64,000 nucleotides of DNA, taken from positions 5,295,501-5,359,500 of the forward strand of contig AP031355.1 of NCBI GenBank assembly GCA_037833965.1, given 5' to 3'. Numbering within the stretch: position 1 is the stretch's first letter; the number at the start of each line of letters is the position of its first letter. Positions 1 through 12,018 of this stretch are shown piece by piece. The position numbers and the translations under genes are program-made. Below the pieces are notes generated by a model. That model saw only the letters and a program-made list of their open reading frames with translations. It was not told the origin of the DNA and did not search any database. Source of the stretch: Marchantia polymorpha subsp. ruderalis. Lineage: Eukaryota > Streptophyta > Marchantiopsida > Marchantiales > Marchantiaceae.

Positions 1-357
1 GGATTTTCTGGAATATTCTAGCTACCGCAAGTGGGGTGAGGGGAGGGGAGTTCGGACCTTCGACTGTGGTTGGGGCAAGAGGAACGCAGTGATGGATGGA
101 AACCGCGTCAAATCGGTACAGTGAAAAGAGGCCGTCAGATGACGGCATCTGACGTGGGAGGGGTATTCGTGGCCTCACAAATGGACGGACGTCGACGTGA
201 AACTACTGCGGACGGCGATTACCGGCGAGAGAGACTTGTGTGAAGTGCAGTAGTAGTCGGAAGCAATCCGGTAACTCACGGTAATCCGGTACTCACTGAT
301 GTGATGGAAGGGACGAAATAACTGAAAGACAGCAAGGACTATGGAATGCCATGTCTG
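1..357. other. Non-coding, no gene seen
   Basis: I see no convincing reading frame here. A short perfect inverted repeat (9-bp arms 133-141 and 146-154, 4-nt loop) and a small direct repeat containing AATCCGGTA near 270-290 are the only structures I noticed. Nine-base arms are expected by chance in a window of this size. Confidence 0.4.
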
Positions 358-633
358 CTAACAGCTAAGCTTAATAAATGCCGTTTTGTCCACGTGTAGC
401 TCCGCAATTACAAATGCATATATCTGTGGACCTCCAGATACTTTGCTGACTCGGTCCTCCATAAGCTCGTTTCCGGTGCTCGAGGTTCGGGTCTGCAGAT
501 TTCTCTCTTCGCAAGAGCAGCAACACTCTGCGCTCTCTGAGTCAAGGCCATTGAAATCTTTTTCTCTTTCTGCTCCCACACTGGAAACGTTTTCTGGATC
601 GCCGCCACTGGGACTCATAGAGAGTCCGTGCAC
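358..633 (-). CDS. Unassigned coding-like ORF, possible 5' exon
   Basis: An open frame of 91 codons on the minus strand. A second methionine at residue 6 is followed by a polar, acidic stretch (GDPENVSSVGAEREKDF) and a small Cys cluster (CCCSC). The residue mix is more protein-like than the plus-strand frame over the same bases. I recognise no domain. If real, it could be a first exon that splices before the frame closes, since the last 20 or so residues are less protein-like. A chance ORF is equally possible. Confidence 0.2.
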   Translation of the reverse strand: MHGLSMSPSGGDPENVSSVGAEREKDFNGLDSESAECCCSCEERNLQTRTSSTGNELMEDRVSKVSGGPQIYAFVIAELHVDKTAFIKLSC

Positions 634-2669
634 CCTGCTGGGATTGCATTAAAGGATGGGCGATGATTCTTTGGACGAAAGTGGAAAAGGTTGAGTCCCA
701 AGTTATGAACTACACTAGGTTTGATGGTCCCACAAGCATGGAGTTTTTTTCTTTTTCATGTCATTACCCTAGTTTTTTGGCCTCCTTTGGATTCAGCTCC
801 GAGGCTTTGTGTGAACATGTTTGAAAGCCGAGGTGCTTATGATGTCGATATTCTTGTAGGTTGTGTATATTTCAAATGTTGAGGTTGTAGGATCTTAGAA
901 TCTCTTAGGCTTTCAAGTGTTTCCGTAGATCTTGTGCCGAATTCCGCGTATATCAATAGACCACCTTTTGCTTTCACGTTTTGGAGATAAATCCTTGAAC
1001 TGCATGTCTATCGTATGTGGTTCGGGATTGGCTTGCATGGTTCTCAGATCACAGCCATGCAAACCACCGTAGAGTCATAGACCCGTCTGAGAGTGGTCCA
1101 AGAGAGTGGTCCATTCCGACCAAGCAAGCTGAATTTGAGTCCAACTGCAAACTCAGTAGTATGGATGATCGCTGCGTTACAGGCTGACATACTTATTGTG
1201 TCTTTTTTAAGCATGTTATCTCGAAGCCCGCAACTTAATGCTATGCATATATCACTAAGTTGATCTCGATAATTGATTTTTTTATAAATCGTTTGACTTC
1301 GATCATTCATCTATCTTACTTAGGTTGAAGTTTCCTCCGATGTTATTTGTAAATCATCTCATATGTCTTAGACATAATATGATATATCTCTGATTTCGAT
1401 ACTACTAGGGCCTAGCCCCGATATCTTTTTCCTACTATTTGGGATCTACCCATCATTTTTGCTATATTGTGCTGCCAGAAAAAGAAAAAGAAAATTTGTA
1501 TTAATTGTGGTTGAATGTATTTGGACGCTACAAAAAACCGACCAGCACGGGTAGCGCTGAAATCGTGAAACGTTACCCCGCATACAGAGCCAAAAAATAT
1601 CTTGCCCAAAATCGACCGAAATGTTCAATCGTTTGGAGCTTGCGAAACCCACTTGCTGCGTGTTGTAAACAAGCTAACCCTTCGAGCAAGTACATTTCGT
1701 GCATGATGGACCACGAGAAGAGTGCCGTAAATCTGTCCTACAGGCAGAAGAAGCGGAAGAAGGAACAAGGACCTTCTTTTTGGATGGAGAAGACTACTGC
1801 AAGTGCGGCGGTCCCATGTCTCAACGTAGGCTCAAGGAACTGTTCAAGACTATGATCGTGACAAAAGTGGGCGGATCCGGCTCTGGTAGTCAACAATCAG
1901 TAGCCATGAGCTGATCAATCCCTTCCATTCGTCCTCTTGCTCATGGCGTACAAAAAGGAAAACCTCAAAGAACACAATCCGCCGCAATTTTCCGTCAAAG
2001 CCTTGATATCTCTTACGTCCATGTCGCTGTCTATGCATGCACAACAAATGGTATCTCGAGATTGTGCTGTTGCTCGTTTTTTTATGTTTTAACAACTTGC
2101 AATGTCGTCGCCGAGATGTGGATAATGCGCTGGGTCCACCGCAGAGAACGCCTTCTGGCCCTCATGTCCAATTGCTGTAGTGGCATATTTTCTTCTTTTG
2201 ATGCAGAAATACCTGCAAGTCAAAGCTTTGGTGCTCAAATTCTGCACTTTGGTCTCTCCCCGTCAACTCGAACCTTTTGTCATGGCATGCAACATTGGAT
2301 CATTGTATAAATCCAATCTCGAGGGAGCGCTTTTCTCTGGCCCTGATTTGTCATGAAAGCCACATCCGAAACGGAAACTCTACGTAATTAAGTTGTCTTC
2401 GGAATATATCCGAAAGCCTTACCCTTCCAGGTTCCCCATCTCTTATGACCTCATCATATTCATGACTCGCGTATACTGACCCAGTGCTGTAGAGCCAGCA
2501 CCAGCTGGCTCCACGGTGGCTTTCATCCACAACTGTCACTGGATGGCAAAACTACGCCTCTTGCCCTTCGGACTTTTCTGCAGCTGGTGACAAGAAGTAT
2601 CACACATTTACCAGACATGAGCTAAAACCCTTCTGAGCTCACAAACATGCAGCCGATTTCCATTCACTT
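634..2669. other. Intergenic, no gene assigned
   Basis: Several frames of 60-116 codons overlap each other on both strands between 1,044 and 2,540, and none shows a recognisable motif. Base composition is mixed and there is no repeat of note. An 8-bp inverted repeat, GAGCCAGC/GCTGGCTC, lies near 2,492-2,511. Confidence 0.35.
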
Positions 2670-2712
2670 TTCCATAGAGTCCATGTGGCCCAGCAACATG
2701 GACTCTATGGAA
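2670..2712. repeat. Perfect 17-bp inverted repeat (hairpin)
   Basis: The arm TTCCATAGAGTCCATGT at 2,670-2,686 is exactly complementary to 2,696-2,712. The loop is the 9 bases at 2,687-2,695. It lies in sequence with no assigned gene. It is too short for a typical plant pre-miRNA and has no flanking target-site duplication that I can see. It is one of the dozen hairpins discussed in the findings. Confidence 0.9.
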
Positions 2713-4640
2713 CACTTGCGGCTCCGCCAAAATGGTCAAAACAGGACAAAGCCTTCAAACTTGCCCAGACACCGGCAATGGTCATGCTAGACGCTAACGG
2801 ATTCATTACATTTTTACTGTCGTGGTACAGCATCCTGCTCACATTCAAGACAGTTTTGACCTTCGCTTTGTATCGCTTTGTATCGCCCATTGTTGGGAGT
2901 AGCCCTTAATATGCATTGTAATGTAAAATTGTTAGTTCATATTTATACTTTGGTGGTAGAGTGTTAACTTGTTAATGTTGCAGTTGAATAAATTATATAT
3001 ATTATCTAAACATTTAACAATTTTTAGATCGATATCTCGTAAGTAAAATAAAATAAGATGAAGTATTTATTATAATTTTTTCTTTAATAAAATTATATTT
3101 ATGAAAATATTATCTAAAAATAATTATATAATATTTACAAAGAAATATTTATTTATTTTATAATCTCATATTTGACTTATTTGTGAGAAAATGTACAAAA
3201 ACTCATAATATTACCAGTAGATGATAATATTATAATAATCTTGTTTGTTATATGTATTATATTTTCAAAAACATGCAACCACTATTCTAAAGAGATAGTC
3301 CAACAATGCCGTCCATGGATATTGGATTGATGAAATCTCTATGAATGTTTATGCAATATGTGAACTGTTAAACCAAGATAGTTCATACATCTTAGGCGCA
3401 ATATGACACATGTATTTTTGTCTCATGTTATTCCAGAGTAGTTTCATTCCAATTGTTTTGTTTCATCTATGCTCACTTCAAAACTAAGCGCGGAGAATAT
3501 GTAATGGCTTGAGTATGATAATATAATCACTCGGTGGTAAATCTATGGGTATAAGAGTGTAATCTATGTTGTTGAACATTTTTGAACGATGCATTTTTGT
3601 TGTTGTTCCAGTTGATTTAGCTTGGTGGTGGCGAACCCCGACATTTGTATTGGAATTTTCATGTAATTCTGTACAGGCGTTTGGGTGTGTTTGTTTGCTG
3701 TTTTCTCGTGAAAATTTGAAACATTCGCAAATGTCAGGACAAAAAGTACGGACTAAATTTGCAGATTCCAGAAGTTAAGATAATTTACTCCTAATCAATT
3801 TCCCGTTTAACCAACGTCATAACATGAGGCACAGTTTGAATTGTGCTCAGAAAATGATCATAATTTTATCACTTTTTGAGTCTGAAAAAATATCCAAAAA
3901 TACCATCTGTTGTTTCTTCAAGAAACTCGCAATTATATTTTCTGACTAACGTCATAGTTAAATACGTGATAAACATGGCTGTAATTTAAAAATGATAAAA
4001 GTTAGTGGGTTAATAAAATTTGAAGTCAGATACGTAAGTTATTGTTTAGGCATTGTATTAGACTCTGCGGGAAAATTTTCATCAAGACATAGTATAATTG
4101 ACCACAACTTCGTCTTGATTAAAATGCTTTTATCTTAAGTTTTCAAAAGATGTGAAATCGTAGAATTTGAAGAGATTTCTTAAGTGCAAGAATTCTTACT
4201 ATTTTATGATATAGTTTTTATATAAATTGCTCGTTTCCGTTTTGATGTAATTTCACGCCATGAAGAACATGTTATAAAATATAACTCAGAATAAAAAAAT
4301 TATCTATGAAATGAAATATGGAAGTTGTATAATTGAAAATGATGGCTTTCTGGATTCAGTAAAATCAACTTAAGCACAATGATCACACCAGGAACCTAGT
4401 AGAGCACTATGATCGTCATCCCTGTTCACTTCAATCGATTGCGATAAATATATTATAAAAAGTAAAGGTCTAGATCCAGTGGGTCTGTTCTTCTTCTTTT
4501 TTTACATCGATAATAATTATTTGAAATCTCCTTTTCAGTAAAGCTGGAAGAACATACCGAAGAAATTTTATCTGTTGGAAATATATTCATTCAAAACCAT
4601 AAGTTTATATTTGCATGCTCTACAGATTATAGTCAGCTCG
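2713..4640. other. AT-rich intergenic sequence
   Basis: From about 2,900 the sequence is strongly AT-rich with stops in all frames. No retrotransposon motif could be read, although the composition resembles the decayed elements elsewhere in the window. Confidence 0.4.
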
Positions 4641-4689
4641 AGTAGTAGGATACCGTTTTCCAGCCTACGAGTTCCTACGTGAAGATGGC

Positions 4690-5500
4690 TCAGAGTATAT
4701 CAGTGTATGTGATGGATGCAGAGGGAGTGAGAGAGTAAGCGTGGAAAGCGACGTGTCCCAAGCAGAAGGGCAGGTCGAAACTGAGAGCGGTGCTAAGTTT
4801 GGCGGTGCAAGGATGCAGAACGAGAGTTGACTCCAGGGAACAATGAATGTGCAAAGACGTTGCTATCGTCGATGAGATAAGGGCGCAACCAGTGTCGCTC
4901 ACCGGATACGACTTTGCATTTCTTAGGGGAGGCGCAGAAGTTCAGAACAGGCAACTTGTACGAGGTCAACGACAAGAGCGGAATCGGATTGTGCGGGCAC
5001 ATGAGGGCTATGATTCGTAGTGGAGTTGCGAGTTTCAGGTCTCCACCTACCATCATCATACATGATTAGGGCCTAGTTGATTGCATGTAAGATCGGCTGC
5101 AACTCCCAGTCCGCGCTGCGTAACACGACCGATGCCTTAAAGGCATCGTTCAGAGATCGGCTTGTCGCAACATACGCCCAAATGAATCCTCCTCGCAGTC
5201 CCCTTGATCACATCTCTCGAGCACTTATTGTTCGAAGCTCTCCAATGGGCTCATCCATCATTTGTGGACCCAATGCTCGCGTCCCCGCAAGAGCTTGCAC
5301 ACTGTTTCACCTGTCCACAGACCGAGTGGCATTTAGTTCCGCCTGCCGGCGAAAAGAATATGCCTTGCTAATGGGTTACCATTGCACTCGCACTGGAACA
5401 GAGGAGAAAGCTTTGTTTATGCTTTCGACGTGTATTTTCTGCGGTGTTCATTTTCCGAAGCCTGCCATTATCATCAACAGGTTAGCTGGAATCTAAGATA
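4690..5500. other. Coding-like fragments of unknown origin
   Basis: On the plus strand 5,077-5,496 is open for 139 codons. On the minus strand 4,793-5,059 is open for 88 codons. Another minus frame across about 5,080-5,200 reads GLRGGFIWAYVATSRSL and continues for about 40 residues with protein-like composition. The minus frames are interrupted by stops, so this may be a decayed gene or a multi-exon gene I cannot resolve. A near-perfect palindrome sits inside (CGATGCCTT at 5,130-5,138 and its complement at 5,140-5,148). I assign no function. Confidence 0.25.
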
Positions 5501-6870
5501 GCAAATGGACGGGGAAGACTCTTGCTTTCATCCGTGTATGAATCCATGGGCAGCAGATGGCTACATCGGATTATGTTCAGAAGAGAAGCAGTGGAAATCG
5601 TATACAATGCACGTATTTAGATACAAAAGACCATGAACTATTTATTAGAGGATATGAAGAATTTAACGTATTAAAGATTCATATTATATGGGTTCCATCA
5701 CGAAAGGCTCTATGTAGACCCGATGTCTAGAGTTAAATTGCACATGTAAATAAAGAGATTATGACCCCTCTTCTCCAGCATGTTTAGCTCTGATAAACTC
5801 TTGAACTTAGAAAAAATAATAATTTATGAACTATGTGTAATGGTATAGGGTTTCTAAACCCTTAAGCTTAAAAATAGTGATTATGTGGAGCTTTGTGAAC
5901 TGAATTTAGGACAAAACCACATGTTGAATCAAAATTTCTAGTATCATGAATGAATTCTTCCCAAAATCCTGCTTCTTTTACATCTCGACCATTTGCAATT
6001 TGTACAATAGAATAAAAGTTTGGAGAGAACAGACATCTTTGCTATGTATTATATCTTCTAATATAGAAGATAAACCATAAATGCCCAATGCATAAATAAC
6101 CAATTTGGAGTATGATTGGAGGATGTGATATAAAATTAGTTGTAAGAAAAACCTTATCATGATATATATATATATGAATGATAGGAAGATCCTATCAAGC
6201 TCAACAAGGTATATAATCAAAGTGAGATCGGAGGCTAGTTCTCTATGATTTTAAGATGAGATCTAAGTCATACAAATTATATTGTACCTAAAATATCAAG
6301 GTCAAGAGATCTACAAACAACATGTGCATATGACATCGGCTTCATCTAAGAGACCATACGTAGTGTTGGCCAGTAATATAATGTAGACAATAGAAACGCA
6401 GGGTTCAAAATAACCTATACGATATACTAGAAGGATTGATATCTCATGTAACTCAATGTAATATATTCTTTCACACTCCATCACACATCACTCACAGCTC
6501 ATATAACTCCAATGCTACAATACAAACAGGTGATCTATATGGATACTTGAAATCGTGATCACATTTCACCATTCTAGGGGGTTCTTTTGGTTCTCTCCTG
6601 ATTTGGAGTTCGGTTGTTTATATTGTGTTTTAATAGCCTTTTGACACTTTGGGTCTCACGGACTTGATCTATTTACTTGACCATATTAAATGTAATATAG
6701 TTAACTATGACAACTACAATCATAACTTGATACTCCAGAACAGACATTAATAGGAGACAACATACAAGAGTTGTTCTGTAAAACAAAATGTTCACATGTA
6801 TGTATACCTGAAGACATGTGCAAAGCATGCACAACAAAATTAATGGAGACTGGTATCGATCATTTTCACT
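5501..6870. other. AT-rich intergenic sequence
   Basis: Stops occur in all frames and there is a short (AT)n run at about 6,161-6,175. Nothing else identifiable was found. Confidence 0.4.
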
Positions 6871-6879
6871 TAGTAGCAA

Positions 6880-7236
6880 ATGGTGTGGTCCCCTCGTTTC
6901 CAAAAATGGGTCCGAGAAAATGACTCATGTTCGATAGTTTCTTGGACCTCTTGCCCATACCGCTGGATAACCACGACTAAGAACCATACTCGTGCAAGAA
7001 GTTTACAAATGCTCGCCTTGACAAACGATTTTGACTGTACAATCTCTGGGAGAACAAGAGCAATGATTGTAGGCCAGGTAGTCAAACTCACGGCCTACAT
7101 TTTATGCGCGCTGGCAGGAACCACGGGAGGAAGAAGTGCGAATAGTAGAAAGGTGCAGATGGGTGACGCGAAACTCACATTTGAGAATGTATGGCCTTCT
7201 AATAATAAAAGTGCGGAGGGTAGTTGCCTCGAATGA
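6880..7236 (+). CDS. Unassigned ORF, 118 codons
   Basis: A single open frame that starts with ATG and ends at TGA. Near residues 67-80 is a short hydrophobic stretch (MIVGQVVKLTAYILCALAG), which might be one membrane segment or a coincidence. I recognise no family. The opposite strand is also open over part of it, so a chance ORF cannot be excluded. No splice-site pattern was resolved around it. Confidence 0.15.
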   Translation: MVWSPRFQKWVRENDSCSIVSWTSCPYRWITTTKNHTRARSLQMLALTNDFDCTISGRTRAMIVGQVVKLTAYILCALAGTTGGRSANSRKVQMGDAKLTFENVWPSNNKSAEGSCLE

Positions 7237-7639
7237 GCAATCCATGTTCCGGGCACACTACAGTAGCCCAGCGCTCATGTTGTAGCGTAATGTGTGACAT
7301 GAAAATCTGGTTCGTTGCACGCAAGCCGGTCCTCGCACTCTATCGAACCACTGGTGCTATCAATGCACTAGTCGCGACATGATGGTTCCGCGAATTGTCC
7401 TTTCTATGATGCTCATGCACATAAACCTCCACGGTGAGAATGCCTTTTCACACAATCATTCTTTAATTCAATACTTTTTCACTTCACCGCTCCACTTCAG
7501 CAGTTGTTGTTGGCAACAATGTTTCCAAGCTTGCAATTTTTTTCGTTCAACGAGCAAGCGAGAAGATAAATGCTCGAGGGCTTGAGTGCAATGCAAGGGC
7601 GCCCTCGCTCCGGGAAGAAGCAAACTCTCACTCTGATAG

Positions 7640-8965
7640 AGCCGTCCTTAATCACGCGAAGTAAGTCCACTGGCGCATCGCGTCGTCAGACAGCGCCAAC
7701 TTCTTAATTGCCCCGAAAACCCATGTTCACGTCGAGACTCCGGTACCAGCTGGGGCTTTGACTGGGTCTCGATCCGTCTCTGGAAAGCAACAGCTCGGTC
7801 CTTCTGATCATTCGACGTTCGCAGGGCAGCAAGCATGGAGCAGCAGGGAGGCGGAACTTGGAAGGGGCGTTGGGGGATAAGGTCATTGTCATTGGTGTTT
7901 TCCCATGCTGGTTGGTGGGAATTATGGCGGCTTCGGATTTTAAGCCGTCAAAGTCAAAAGAAGAGCGATTCCAACAACATCTTTTCGCCTTTAGGAAAGT
8001 GAGCCTTAGGGCAGCGTTAATGTTGAGGAAAGGACGTCCGCTACAGATACACGTCCGTTCGTGTTCTTCATCGAGATCCAGAAAAGAACAGAGGTCATAC
8101 TTTTGATCAGTCCGTGCCCACATTCGGTCTACAGGTATTGCGTTCATTTTGCAATTTTATGAGTATGTAAGGACACATACGCAAGTCGCAAAGGGAAAGG
8201 GATGCAATCTACTCGTCTGGATTGGACTCCCACAGGAAATGAACATTCTGCTGCCATGCAGAGCTATCTTCATGAAAGTTTTGATTCCCGGCTTGTATAC
8301 GCCATCGAGACCCACAGTCCAGGTGAAAGCAGAAGACCTCCTTCCTTGAACCTCGACAAGCATATGTGACTTCTTTACCAGCACTAAGTCTGTGAGGCCG
8401 AATAGACGTTCAATTGGACGAATAAGGTTCCTCGAGACCGTGAGTTGAGACCGAGAGTGGGACTTCGTGCTTCCACTCGAATGCGTCATGGAGTTGACAT
8501 ATTCTTGCTGGCATGCGCGGCTATATTGTTCTAAAGTTGGACTAAAAGGCTGTTACGAGCGAAATTCGCATGAGGGCAATTGTAAGAGAGCTGCGCTAGA
8601 TTATTCTGGGCGTAGATGCGATCTTTCCAAACTGCATTCGTTTTTTACATTTATTACTACTGAATGACGACCAGTCAATGACACAGACAGGACTTGTGTT
8701 GTGGTAGTGCTGCTTCGAGTCGGAGGGCACAGTGACGAGGTTTTCTCACTACGATACAGATGTAGAGAGTGATGGGCAGTTTTCGACCGAGTTTGATACA
8801 AGGCTTTGCATGGATGCAGCTTGGTACACGAACCAAGAATCGGACAACTATTCTTCTGCCCTGACAGATAGTGTACAACGGGAAATTCTAGTATTTGTTC
8901 TACCCAATCTGTCACGATTGTTTTGTTTTTTACTTGAGCAGGATTTGTTAGTGAAAGTGGCTTAG
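7640..8965. other. Coding-like region, strand unresolved
   Basis: On the minus strand three long open stretches (8,915-8,601, 8,489-8,157 and 8,147-7,704) all fall in the same frame, separated by stops. They could be exons of one gene or a decayed one. The plus strand also has protein-like frames (7,858-8,106 and 8,732-8,965). No domain could be read on either strand, so I give no product. Composition drops to AT-rich sequence beyond 8,965. Confidence 0.2.
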
Positions 8966-9870
8966 GGGTAGTTGTTTTGCTATTTTCATTGGTGGAATTA
9001 GTTGACAGTGTGTTATTTATGTATATTAAGTATTGATTTCAGATTAGGTTTTTTTCTTTATTTTTTAGAGAAAGAAATTATTTTTTTCCGGTAAGTTTTC
9101 TCCACTTAGTGTACGGGATTTTTTTAAGTTATAGTAATTATATTGAAAAAATGGTATTTTTCTTTTTGGTTTGTGGCAATTGTTTCTTTTCCTCTTCTAA
9201 TTGAGAAAAATTTCGTAAAAAATCGGTTATGTCAATTTTTATATTGCGGAATATGAATAAGAAAGTTTTTTTCGCCTTTCCAATATACATGGAGAAAAAT
9301 TGGACAAGGTAAAGAATGGTGGATTAATGGCAGAAATATTTGTTTTTGCGAGTGTGGAGGTAATAATCTTATTTGGATAATTGTTTTGTAGGTTTTACAA
9401 CTGCTGAAGATTCTTTCTGTATTAAATTGCATGATTCACATTCATTTAGTATTTTTCACGCTTTCGATCATTATATTATAGAGGAATTTAAATTTGTCGG
9501 CTGCACTGAGATAGTTCAATGTACATCAAGATATGTATAGATCCAACTATTTCTTCCAATCACAGTACAGTCTAGAAATATATCAATTGCTTCACTTTAT
9601 GGCCATAACAGACGGCATCTGTAGGAAAACGGTCGTATAAAAAATGTACGCGCAAATATTTATACCACTCAAGATGGATGCGATTTTATAAAAAAAGCAT
9701 GGTCGTGACTTTTCACGATGATTTCGCTTAGAAAAATACAGAGAGTAATTTGGAATGACTACAATAACATGTACACTTGATGTCATCCTCTCTCTTATAA
9801 TCAGCCGACACCCAAAAATTGAATGCTACAAATACTCACGAATATAAATCGACATTTCACTATCATACAT
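8966..9870. other. AT-rich intergenic, downstream of OEP16
   Basis: T-rich sequence with no supported gene. Because OEP16 ends at 9,905 on the minus strand, this region holds its 3' flank. I could not place a polyadenylation site. Confidence 0.45.
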
Positions 9871-9904
9871 AGGAATGCTTCCCGTTAACATCCCACGATT
9901 TTGC

Positions 9905-11126
9905 CTATGTGATGTTGCGCAAAAACTCTGCGGCGGTGGCGATTGCTCCTCCAGTGATTGCTCCACGAACAATACGATCATGGCTTGGGTTAGACTCAGT
10001 GAGGGACAGAGCTGCTCCTGTCAATGCTCCTCCGAGGAGAGCGTTTTTCTGCACAGTTCAGAAAATGTAGTTGTGAGTGTCCACTGTCATGATGATACCT
10101 CAAATTGCCCCAAGAAACCATCGAAGGTACTGAGAGTAAGCAAGAAAGCTCCGTCCAGAAACTCACCCAGTCATGCACACCCCGGGCCTCCTGCATGCCA
10201 TACGACATGCCTGAGTATACTCCTGCCACTAAACCCCACTGCACAGCCTCCTTGCCCATTCTCTGGACCATCTTCTCTAGAGACTTCTTGTTCGTCTCCT
10301 CTGCAATTAATTGTCCAGACACAAGTATAAGCTCCACGCATCATGTTGTACGTATGACAACCGAACAAATTTTTTTTAACCCAAACCGAGCCAAAGTCAA
10401 AGCCCGGGAAAAGCCAAAGCCCAGATGTTGAGACACAATAAAGACAACTCCAACTTTTTTAATAGGCCACATTCCTCGCTTTTGAGGAACATAACTAGCT
10501 GCCTCGATAAAGGCGGTCTACTATCTTCAAAATTTGACAAATATCAAATGCTCTCTCCGCGTCGACATTATTGCAGCATGGCTTAGGAACTAACTGCGCA
10601 ATATTGTGCACCACTCGAGTCTCCAGCAGTGATCATGAACTTTTTTCTTGTTAGTTATAAAGACTGCGGTTTGCCTCCTACACAGTAACCTGCCTACATC
10701 TAGGTCGACAACAAAAGCGAATTCTAGCATCAGGAATGAGGGTTTCACCTTGAGCCAAAAAGCGATAGGTATCCTGTGATGCTGCATGCAATGCTCCAAC
10801 CTGCAAATTGGCAAATATGTCTTCGATAAGGTGCAATGACACAGCTAATCGTATCAGAGCAGAGGCATGACCTAGACGATACTAAGCCGTAGAATCATTG
10901 AACTTTCATGGATTGCATGAAAGAATAACGAAAAGCACATGCAGATGAAGATCCCGGAGTACGAGGAAAGGAACGACAAGGAAGCGAGGTACACATGAGA
11001 GGTTTTACTCACCCCTCCGACCTTTACAAAGCCATCGAACACCCGGTTGAGAAGAGGGTGACCGAGGTCCACCAGAACATCGATTTGTGGGGCATCCAAC
11101 TGAGCGTTAATTCTGGCCTTCGGCAT
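9905..11126 (-). CDS. OEP16: OEP16-type plastid outer envelope channel
   Basis: A four-exon gene that I assembled by eye: exon 1 11,013-11,126, exon 2 10,749-10,800, exon 3 10,167-10,300, exon 4 9,905-10,048. All three introns begin GT (GTGAGT, GTGAAA, GTGAGT) and end TTGCAG or TGCAG, and the phases (0, 1, 0) match exactly. The product is 147 residues, almost the length of Arabidopsis OEP16-1 (148 in memory). It follows the same order of landmarks: VDLGHPLLNRVFDGFVKVGG at residues 19-38, a QDTY helix in exon 2, GKEAVQWGLVAGVYSGMSYG and GVHDW in exon 3, and KNALLGGALTG with ATAAEFL in exon 4. OEP16 proteins belong to the Tim17/Tim22/PRAT family and form four-helix channels in the plastid outer envelope that pass amino acids and amines. 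I chose the MPKAR methionine because it gives the family-length N-terminus; an upstream in-frame ATG at 11,160-11,162 would add 12 residues. No broken frames were seen. Confidence 0.9.
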
Positions 11127-11431
11127 TTTGTCTGGAATAAATAACCTGTCCAGGTGGCACATCTATGAGGATTAGCCAGTGTATCCACTAGCGATGGACA
11201 ACACACTCCACTCACCATCGTCGCAAGTCAGAAATCCGCAGACTCAACCTACAACTCAAGACATCGTACGGGAGATCGCTTGTTCCGGACATCATACGTG
11301 ACTTCCAAAACGACGACCACCGAAACTCATGCAACGATCTCTCTAGAATGGCGCCTTAAAAGATGAAAATGAAATTCCTCCCCTTACAATCAATTATTCC
11401 CCCGCAATTTTCCCTCACGATTTCCCTCACA

Positions 11432-12018
11432 GAGACGCTAAGGATTCTCAGAGTGCCTCCCCATGTGCACCCTCAGAACCGCATTGCGAAGGACCCATTA
11501 GGGAAAACGGGGATGTTAAAAGGAAAACCGCTACGACAGACATTGACATTGAAAACGATACGATGGCTATTGAAGATAATCCTCAGAAAACGGCAATGCA
11601 AATCGAAGAGCAGCGCCAATCACCCGACCAACGCATCGATTCGTACCTTCAACAGCTACTTCGTTCCGATGGGAACCAACGACGCCGATGAGACTGTGAA
11701 TCGACCGAGAATGCCACCGACTAATTCGAGTCGCACAGCTTCGGCACAAGTGAAGAATCTGTTGAAGGAATTGCAGTCTCTGCCTCAAATGAAGAGATCG
11801 ACGAAGAAATAGCGAGGAAAAATTGGAAGTGCCATGGAGAGAATTGGTGCCACTTGTCGACTCAGCATAATCCGCATGGCACTTGCAGCAAGCCACGCGT
11901 CGCTCCAATCTCCTCCGGCCCCACAACGTGTCGATCTCTGACAAAGACACGCGGATTTCGAGTGATGGGCGTAATGGTGGGATCAGAACCTCATCCATAC
12001 ATGCTGGACATCCTCTAG
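11432..12018 (+). pseudogene. Broken coding-like sequence, Cys/His-rich C-terminus
   Basis: One plus-strand frame beginning after an acceptor-like TTTCCCTCACAG at about 11,420-11,431 reads protein-like text (IENDTMAIEDNPQKTAMQIE, RIDSYLQQLLRSDGNQRRR). It meets a TGA at 11,689-11,691 and a stop a little later. It then continues in the same frame with NEEIDEEIARKNW and a Cys/His-rich segment, KCHGENWCHLSTQHNPHGTC, to a stop near 12,018. The spacing suggests a zinc-binding motif, but I do not recognise the family. It lies head-to-head with OEP16, and the gap between them would be a shared promoter if both are real. An alternative is an intron covering the stops. A second plus frame (11,363-11,812) and a minus frame overlap it and look less protein-like. 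Confidence 0.35.

Noticed and set aside
9875-10330. 151-codon plus-strand ORF over OEP16 exons 3 and 4
   Set aside because: It is antisense to the spliced OEP16 exons, which have matching phases and family motifs.
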